A stretch of 36,277 nt of DNA. Source: Bacteroidota bacterium (GTDB taxonomy: Bacteria; Bacteroidota; Bacteroidia; Cytophagales; Cyclobacteriaceae). The notes below the pieces were generated by a model. That model saw only the letters and a program-made list of their open reading frames with translations, was not told the origin of the DNA and did not search any database. Within the stretch, counting starts at the first letter, position 1; each line of letters begins with the position of its first letter. Location: assembly GCA_018267195.1 (NCBI GenBank), contig JAFDYY010000031.1:1-36277 (forward strand). The letters run 5' to 3'. This document shows, piece after piece, positions 31,390 through 36,277 of this stretch. A program made the position numbers and the translations under genes.

Positions 31390-33039
31390 TCAATGCAATG
31401 CCCAGCCAGAGTTGCGGGTAGCTCTAATCCTTCCTCCAGACGTTGGACTATACTTTACTGAATTGACCAAAATGGCACCAAGGTCAAAGACCAAAAAATC
31501 AGCAGAAGCCACATTGTCATTATAACCCACGATATATTTACCATCGGTGGTAGATTGGAGGCGCGAGAAATTATCAGTGATCAGTGCCGAAAGGTTGGTA
31601 AAGGAATTCTGATAGTCCATAACATAAAATGTGCCATCCACAACATTGTAGATCACTTGGTCTTCACCGCTCCTATAACTGAATGCCGAGTTCTTATACA
31701 GATCTCTTAAATAAGAAATCCCACTCACATAACCGCTCAAGTCAGTTATGTATTGGGTCAGGCTGTGGGAATGGAAGATGAGATCTTGCTTTTTGTTCAC
31801 ACAGAGGTTGACCGCTCCCACACCTGCCAAGTATACATTGGGGGCGTATATGGTATGAAGTGTGTCCGTTCCCATTTGCCATACATCCACATTAGTGTTC
31901 TGAAAAGCATACAACATAATTACTTTTGATCGATCATAGTTGGTATGTATCTCACCATATTGTTTTGGGGCACTGGTCATGAAATAATTCGAAATTGGCC
32001 ACGTTGAGTCATTTTTATTGATGTACCGCCAAGAATAATATCCGCTGTAAAGTTCAGTTTGCATAATACCATTGCCATCACTCATCTGCGCGATATCGGA
32101 AGGAAAAAAAGCCTCCGAGGAATACTGCGGGTTATAAGGACTGACACGCACCTTGGTAATACTCAGGCTGACCGGATCGACAATTCGGTAAACTGAATCA
32201 TCAGCCGCTGGAGCAAAAACCATCAACTTATCATGATAGTAATTCCAGCGGATCCGTTCAGGTCTGAATGCAAGAGAAAGTTTTTTCAGCAGGCTTAGGT
32301 CGGGGAGAGACAATTGCACCAATTGATTCGGGTTTTGTGTGACTGCCCACAGGCTGCTGTTATCATCAGTGACGAAATAGTCAAAAACCTGACCAGGCAC
32401 ATTCAGCTTGCTCTTGTGAAGGGAAACCTGAAAGGTAAAATTGTATCCGTTCTTGAGGCTGATCGTAAAAGGATAAACCATGCCCATCGTTGTGCAAGGG
32501 TATGGAAATGAAACCTGTGACCCCGAAACCTTAAAACTATCCACTGGCGCACAAAGGTTCATGTTGTCTACAATTGTTGACACGTCAACATTCGTATTGA
32601 ACGTCAAAACCACGGATGTTCTAACACTGGTTTCAAGGTTGCCCATAATAACTTGTGTCTGGAGGAGCTTCACACGCTGTTCTTGGCTCACTTCTATCTT
32701 CTGCTGCAAGTTTCCCGCCTGCACGATAATGCTACCTGTACGTTGGTCCATGTTTGTCATTGCGTTCCAAGCAATAGATAAAATGCTGTTCCCTGTGCCA
32801 GAGGCAGGAGTGACCGAAAGCCAATCTGATGTGCTCAACACCGACCATGAAGTATTTGAAGTGAGGCTTACCGATGTTGAACCCGCAGGTGCATCCACGG
32901 TTAGTAGATTGTTGCCTAATTTCAAGGTCTTCGGAATATTCTCTTTCGTGCAAGCAAAAAAGGCAATCCATAGAATAAAGAAATAGCCCAGCCTTTTATT
33001 CTGCACACTAAAAAATATATTCTCTTGTGCCCACTCCAT
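31390..33039 (-). CDS. BACON-domain lipoprotein with beta-propeller-like region
   Basis: 549 residues. A lipoprotein signal peptide with likely acylation Cys30 (AFFAC) is followed by a BACON domain (about 42-121: SVSLTSNTSWSVLSTSDWL, TGSIIVQAGNLQQKIEVSQ), a second Ig-like domain (about 125-215) and a long region of repeated strands (about 215-549) that looks like a beta-propeller (SLPDLSLLKKLSL, GTFYVMDYQ, TTDGKYIVGYN). BACON domains in Bacteroidota are linked to carbohydrate or mucin contact, but no catalytic residues are seen. Co-transcribed with the coiled-coil/barrel gene downstream; a joint cell-surface role is inferred. Confidence 0.8.
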   Translation of the reverse strand: MEWAQENIFFSVQNKRLGYFFILWIAFFACTKENIPKTLKLGNNLLTVDAPAGSTSVSLTSNTSWSVLSTSDWLSVTPASGTGNSILSIAWNAMTNMDQRTGSIIVQAGNLQQKIEVSQEQRVKLLQTQVIMGNLETSVRTSVVLTFNTNVDVSTIVDNMNLCAPVDSFKVSGSQVSFPYPCTTMGMVYPFTISLKNGYNFTFQVSLHKSKLNVPGQVFDYFVTDDNSSLWAVTQNPNQLVQLSLPDLSLLKKLSLAFRPERIRWNYYHDKLMVFAPAADDSVYRIVDPVSLSITKVRVSPYNPQYSSEAFFPSDIAQMSDGNGIMQTELYSGYYSWRYINKNDSTWPISNYFMTSAPKQYGEIHTNYDRSKVIMLYAFQNTNVDVWQMGTDTLHTIYAPNVYLAGVGAVNLCVNKKQDLIFHSHSLTQYITDLSGYVSGISYLRDLYKNSAFSYRSGEDQVIYNVVDGTFYVMDYQNSFTNLSALITDNFSRLQSTTDGKYIVGYNDNVASADFLVFDLGAILVNSVKYSPTSGGRIRATRNSGWALH

Positions 33040-33167
33040 AAATTATGACAACTCCACTACTTAGTTTAAATTTATTTTTGACCTTATTCATATCGCTCGA
33101 AACCCTGCCATCATTTTTCCTCTTTTCATGGAGACTCTGTTACGAAATGACGAAACATTTATTTTCG

Positions 33168-33785
33168 CTACCTCGTGTGTCGCTCCTTATACAAACGATC
33201 CAATTTTCGCTTTATCCTTTTATTGGTCATGAATATGTTAACTGAATCCGGCTTTGACTTGGTTTCGACCAATGTGAATCTTTTGCTAACCTCCTCATTA
33301 TTAAAACAAAAACCTTCATCAAATTCTATAGTGGTATTGTTAATGATTTTTGCTCTCAATATCGGGCCTAAAACCCACCGAAAAGCATCCGTATCGTATT
33401 TTTGGGTAAGCAATTTATTATCATCAATAAAATACGAACCCCAATATCGAACATCACCTTTAAATCCTCCTTTGAATCCCAACTTGTCAAGAATTTCAAG
33501 ATATTGGTTTAGCGATGCTTCCATATCAAGCGTATCAAGGCCAGAATGATCGATACTAAAAAAAAAACCATTCTCATAAAAAATGAAGCATTTTATAAGA
33601 TCACTGTACCAAAAACGATTGCAGGCTCTCGGTATGACCGAAAAATAAATACCATTGATTTTAAATTTTTTGGGGTCCACTTTTTTTGTTTCTCCATATA
33701 AAGTGAAATGCCGCAGACTGCGTGTTGGTAGGCATGATGAGAATCCTACAGATAAAATGAAAATTAAAGCAATTGAAAATTTCAT
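33168..33785 (-). CDS. Hypothetical lipoprotein
   Basis: Not recognised. 205 residues with a lipoprotein signal peptide ending SVGFSSC (Cys18). The remainder is mixed alpha/beta, with NGIYFSVIP, CFIFYENGFFFSIDH, DVRYWGSYFIDDNKL and a basic C-terminus (KRIKRKLDRLYKERH). The alternation of FYENG-type strands resembles small envelope lipoproteins found in strings of immunity-like genes behind RHS genes in Bacteroidota; this is a loose impression. It lies 128 bases before the BACON gene on the same strand. Confidence 0.75.
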   Translation of the reverse strand: MKFSIALIFILSVGFSSCLPTRSLRHFTLYGETKKVDPKKFKINGIYFSVIPRACNRFWYSDLIKCFIFYENGFFFSIDHSGLDTLDMEASLNQYLEILDKLGFKGGFKGDVRYWGSYFIDDNKLLTQKYDTDAFRWVLGPILRAKIINNTTIEFDEGFCFNNEEVSKRFTLVETKSKPDSVNIFMTNKRIKRKLDRLYKERHTR

Positions 33786-33806
33786 ACTCTTTAGTAACCC
33801 TTAGTT

Positions 33807-33830
33807 ATTGTTGGTCGCCTGACCAACAAT
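33807..33830. repeat. GTTGGTC hairpin, left copy
   Basis: ATTGTTGGTC, loop GCCT, GACCAACAAT: a perfect 10-bp stem. Shares its TTGGTC/GACCAA core with the hairpin at 33952-33974. It lies 21 bases before the start of the lipoprotein gene (minus strand). Confidence 0.6.
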
Positions 33831-33951
33831 CTCAAATCTCTTCATGATGTGTGAGAAAACCAAATTCGTCAACTCCGTTTTCATAAAAAAATGATTTTGC
33901 TCGGCTACCATCTCCAAAAATATAAAGCTTAGACTATTTTAAAAATAGAAC

Positions 33952-33974
33952 GTAGTTGGTCAGCGACCAACTAC
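33952..33974. repeat. GTTGGTC hairpin, right copy
   Basis: GTAGTTGGTC, loop AGC, GACCAACTAC: a perfect 10-bp stem. With the copy at 33807-33830 it brackets a 121-base stretch. Confidence 0.6.
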
Positions 33975-33977
33975 AAC

Positions 33978-34076
33978 TCAGGGAATGGTAGGGTTTTGTT
34001 CATCAAACCATAACTCAAATTCTCTTGGGCCGTCTGCATAACGAATCAATTCCTTGTCATTCTCAATGCCAGCTTC
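33978..34076 (-). pseudogene. 3' remnant of a lost gene
   Basis: After an in-frame TGA (34077-34079), 32 codons are open on the minus strand and end in TGA at 33978. The peptide (IENDKELIRYADGPREF, then ELWFDEQNPTIP) has a normal protein composition. There is no start codon inside it, so it is likely the tail of a gene interrupted by a stop; given the place behind an RHS gene, an immunity-type gene is one guess. It might also be chance. Confidence 0.35.
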
Positions 34077-34093
34077 TCACATTTGGAAGCATA

Positions 34094-34501
34094 TTATTTT
34101 TGTAGTTCAATTTTATGAACATCTTTCAAATTGATAGGCTTGATGTTGATGCCCAAAAAATGATCTTTTTTGCCAGTAATAGTGCTGTCCTGAATGATCA
34201 GTGTATCAAAGTAAAAAGTATTTTTCTTGCCGTCTTTCTTGGTGATGCGCACAGCCGTTCGGTTCCTCACGGAGATAACATGTTCCTGCCCGTTTTGGTC
34301 AAGCACTTTCACTTCACGCAGCGTGTTGCCCGTGACGCGCCCCGGAAAAAATGCATAAGGGAAAGCAACTATGTAGTTTGTCTTTTTTTCTTGGCCACTG
34401 TTGGCAAACTGCTCCAATAAACTTTGCGTAGATAAATTATATGTGGCGCATCTGCTCATAAGAACTGCCATTGCCATGAGCGATAAAGTAAGTTTGTTCA
34501 T
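34094..34501 (-). CDS. Small envelope protein, possible lipoprotein
   Basis: Not recognised. The ATG at 34501 (MNKLTLSLMAMAVLM) is chosen over an upstream one at 34534 because a signal peptide starts there; 135 residues. The segment LMSRCATYN resembles a lipobox but has Arg just before Cys18, where Gly, Ala or Ser is normal, so lipidation is doubtful. The body has beta strands and polar residues (REVKVLDQNGQEHVISVRN, FYFDTLIIQDSTITGKK). It lies 10 bases after the next gene upstream and is part of that operon. Confidence 0.72.
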   Translation of the reverse strand: MNKLTLSLMAMAVLMSRCATYNLSTQSLLEQFANSGQEKKTNYIVAFPYAFFPGRVTGNTLREVKVLDQNGQEHVISVRNRTAVRITKKDGKKNTFYFDTLIIQDSTITGKKDHFLGINIKPINLKDVHKIELQK

Positions 34502-34511
34502 GATGATTAAG

Positions 34512-35153
34512 TTATTTTTTGTTATGACTCTCATTGATCAAAAATTTCCTGACTTCTTTTATTGGCCTTTTAAAAAAGCGTTTGTGACTAATCCCTGGCC
34601 ATCGCTTTACAGGTCTTGCATTTGACCATTGAGTATACCTTTTTCTAATATGTATATCAAATCCATTCTTATTAGGTGAATACACATATGCATTCACATC
34701 CCACCAAGTACCTGTAATAAAATAATTGGCAGATGTTCCTGATGTTCGGTGTTTGTGTCTCAATATCTCCATAGAATAAAAATCCAGGTATTCCCACACA
34801 GCATCAAGAATAACAATTCTTTTACTTAATAAGCACTTACTGCAAATACCCTTCAAGAATTCCTTTTTTCTGCGAGATACTGAATCTAATTTCAGCCCAT
34901 AGTAACATGAATCTGGAACGCGGAGAACAATGAAGTGATCTTTCAAGGATTTCTCTATAATACGGTTCATCACCTCTTTTTCTGGCTCCAAATTGTATTT
35001 GGTCTGATAGCTCCCCATTCTATGTTCCAAGCTTTCAACTAAATCTAAGAATGAGACAGCATACAAAGTATCTTTATCTATCGGCTTTTTTGGTTGGGCA
35101 TGAATAGGATCACAACATAAACCAAACACCAAAACGAATACTGCATGGCGCAT
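34512..35153 (-). CDS. Secreted protein behind the RHS gene, candidate immunity protein
   Basis: Not recognised. 213 residues with a signal peptide (about 1-19, ending PIHAQ), so it is exported. The mature part has helices (SFLDLVESLEHRM, EVMNRIIEKSL) and an aromatic-rich half (YFITGTWWDVNAYVY, RYTQWSNARPVKRW). Two Cys flank a short segment, GICSKCLL. It begins 9 bases after the RHS stop codon, the position where immunity genes of RHS toxins are found. A periplasmic immunity role is inference from position only. Confidence 0.72.
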   Translation of the reverse strand: MRHAVFVLVFGLCCDPIHAQPKKPIDKDTLYAVSFLDLVESLEHRMGSYQTKYNLEPEKEVMNRIIEKSLKDHFIVLRVPDSCYYGLKLDSVSRRKKEFLKGICSKCLLSKRIVILDAVWEYLDFYSMEILRHKHRTSGTSANYFITGTWWDVNAYVYSPNKNGFDIHIRKRYTQWSNARPVKRWPGISHKRFFKRPIKEVRKFLINESHNKK

Positions 35154-35162
35154 AACTATCTT

Positions 35163-36277
35163 CTATTGACCCGCACATAATCTGATGAAAGCCCACCTGC
35201 CGCCAAAATCTTTCCCTAAACTTTGGAACGGATCGTCAAGAGAATCGACCAACATGCTTTCATAACTGTCTGTTTCTTTGCCTTCGGCTATCTTGAGAAA
35301 TTGAGTCAATAGATTCTTGGAAAAACCCATCATTATGTTTTTAGTAATATTTCCTGATAACATACTAAAGGAAATGGAACGAAATCCCGTGTATTCGCCT
35401 GTCTCCATACCCAAAAAACCTTTTGCTTTCTCCATCGCAAAATCGTTAAAGAAATTCCATCCATCGTAATCTGATTTATATCCATCTTTCCCATAACCTT
35501 TAATTCCCTCTTTCAAACCAGGCATGATGAACTTGCCCAAACGAGAGTCAGAAAAATCTCTAAAAAATTTAGTCGTCCACCCGCCTTCATCTTCTAAATA
35601 CGTTTTTTTTGCAGCAGCCATGTATTCCTTATCAAAGTCCTTACCATAAGCGTCTTTCCATGCTTGTTTGAATCCATCATCAATGCCTCCCTTCTCTGCC
35701 CCAGAAAGTTCAGCAGCAGCTTCGCCTTCTTCAATCGATTCCCCAACCTCATATCCTTGCAAGGCAGACATGCCTCCTGTTATAAATGACTGTACCCACG
35801 TTTTTCCAACATGATTAGCCTGATCTGCGGCTGTTGTTAAAGCTCCGGCAACTGCGAAGCCAAGTTCTGGATTCATTGTATTCCATCCGACATCTGCTCC
35901 TACAGCGCCTGCACCAAAATATTCCAGGCCTTTTAAAAAGCCTCCCTTTCCGTGCGTAATTGCATCCCAGTTGCTCACAACATTTGATATACCGCCCACC
36001 ACGGCAATCACTATGTCATCCCATCCAAACCACTCCCCATTCGGGTCTCTCCCCATCATAGGAACATTGCCCATCGCCAAGTAAGGGCTGCTAAATTGCT
36101 TTTGAGGATCACCAGCTAACCACCTTCCCAAGTCCGCATAATACATGCGGCTTCCAAAGTCGTGCCAACCGGTTTGGGCTATCAACTCTTTACCCTGAAA
36201 TAAATACGCATTATCTGTCTCCCCATTTCTTAACCAACTATAACTCTTCATTCCAAACGGGTAGTAGTTGTTCACCT
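35163..36277 (-). CDS. RHS-repeat protein, C-terminal part with variable tail (5' end beyond window)
   Basis: The frame is open to the window edge, so the N-terminal bulk lies outside. Residues about 1-80 of the visible part are the RHS-associated core: YYPFGMKSYSW, FQGKE, GSRMYYADLGRWLAGDP and SPYLAMGNVPMMGRDPNG. After this conserved end comes a variable tail of about 290 residues, with a Gly/Ala-rich hydrophobic stretch (IVIAVVGGISNVV, YFGAGAVGADVG), then a polar helical region. In RHS proteins such tails are toxic effectors that are cut off after the shell closes; this tail is not recognised. A 213-residue exported protein follows after 9 bases. Confidence 0.85.
   Translation of the reverse strand, partial: VNNYYPFGMKSYSWLRNGETDNAYLFQGKELIAQTGWHDFGSRMYYADLGRWLAGDPQKQFSSPYLAMGNVPMMGRDPNGEWFGWDDIVIAVVGGISNVVSNWDAITHGKGGFLKGLEYFGAGAVGADVGWNTMNPELGFAVAGALTTAADQANHVGKTWVQSFITGGMSALQGYEVGESIEEGEAAAELSGAEKGGIDDGFKQAWKDAYGKDFDKEYMAAAKKTYLEDEGGWTTKFFRDFSDSRLGKFIMPGLKEGIKGYGKDGYKSDYDGWNFFNDFAMEKAKGFLGMETGEYTGFRSISFSMLSGNITKNIMMGFSKNLLTQFLKIAEGKETDSYESMLVDSLDDPFQSLGKDFGGRWAFIRLCAGQ

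Larger units (their letters stand above)
33786..34093. other. Intergenic region with two hairpins and a gene remnant
   Basis: About 300 bases without an intact gene. It holds the two related GTTGGTC hairpins (33807-33830, 33952-33974), an AT-rich middle with no gene seen, and a short open stretch (33978-34076) that looks like the 3' end of a lost gene. Confidence 0.6.

Noticed and set aside
32480..32986. 168-codon plus-strand frame opposite the BACON gene
   Set aside because: Antisense to a gene with clear domain similarity; no independent support.

Overview
This is chromosomal DNA from a member of the Bacteroidota, most likely the Cytophagia (inference). The evidence is a SusC/SusD transporter pair, a RumA-type methyltransferase, a BACON-domain lipoprotein, a tyrosine recombinase with Bacteroidota-type domains, and several promoters that fit the Bacteroidota primary-sigma pattern TTTG-N19-TAnnTTTG. 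Shine-Dalgarno sequences are mostly absent.

From 1 to about 24.7 kb the window is mainly housekeeping DNA. A possible gene remnant at the left edge is followed by clpP and clpX, which are separated by a terminator and a clpX promoter. A minus-strand block then carries a pterin synthase (PTPS/QueD family), lpxB and the biotin genes bioB-bioF-bioD-bioA, with a strong promoter before bioB. Divergent from it is hldD (heptose epimerase), which with lpxB points to lipopolysaccharide synthesis. Next, on the minus strand, come a SusC-SusD-small lipoprotein operon, tuf, a degenerate tRNA-Thr copy, tRNA-Thr, tRNA-Gly and tRNA-Tyr, a stand-alone H-NOX heme sensor with its own promoter, a DUF721/DciA gene and recF. 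Divergent from recF are pdhA, a membrane-anchored TPR protein and ribH. Convergent with ribH are icd, an rRNA uridine methyltransferase and a TPR-SH3 protein.

At 24.7 kb a tRNA-Lys gene is followed immediately by an accessory region. Genes at 25.0-29.6 kb form an integration and replication module: an IntDOT-like tyrosine recombinase with Ser at the first catalytic Arg position, an RteC-like helical protein, an excisionase-like HTH protein, a winged-helix replication protein and a DnaC-type ATPase. Short palindromes of one family, with covarying arms, sit inside or between the last three genes, partly translated in frame. No second copy of the tRNA-Lys 3' end was seen further right, so the element, if intact, may continue beyond the window.

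From 29.7 kb to the right edge every gene is on the minus strand. In transcription order they are the C-terminal end of an RHS-repeat protein (cut by the window edge), a secreted protein directly behind it (possible immunity protein), a small lipoprotein, a broken gene fragment, another lipoprotein, a BACON/beta-propeller-like lipoprotein, and a protein with coiled coils, an [LIV]PN repeat and a probable C-terminal outer-membrane barrel. This block is the best candidate for an undescribed system: an exported RHS polymorphic toxin with an accompanying cell-envelope apparatus. That reading is inference; only the gene order and domain features are seen.
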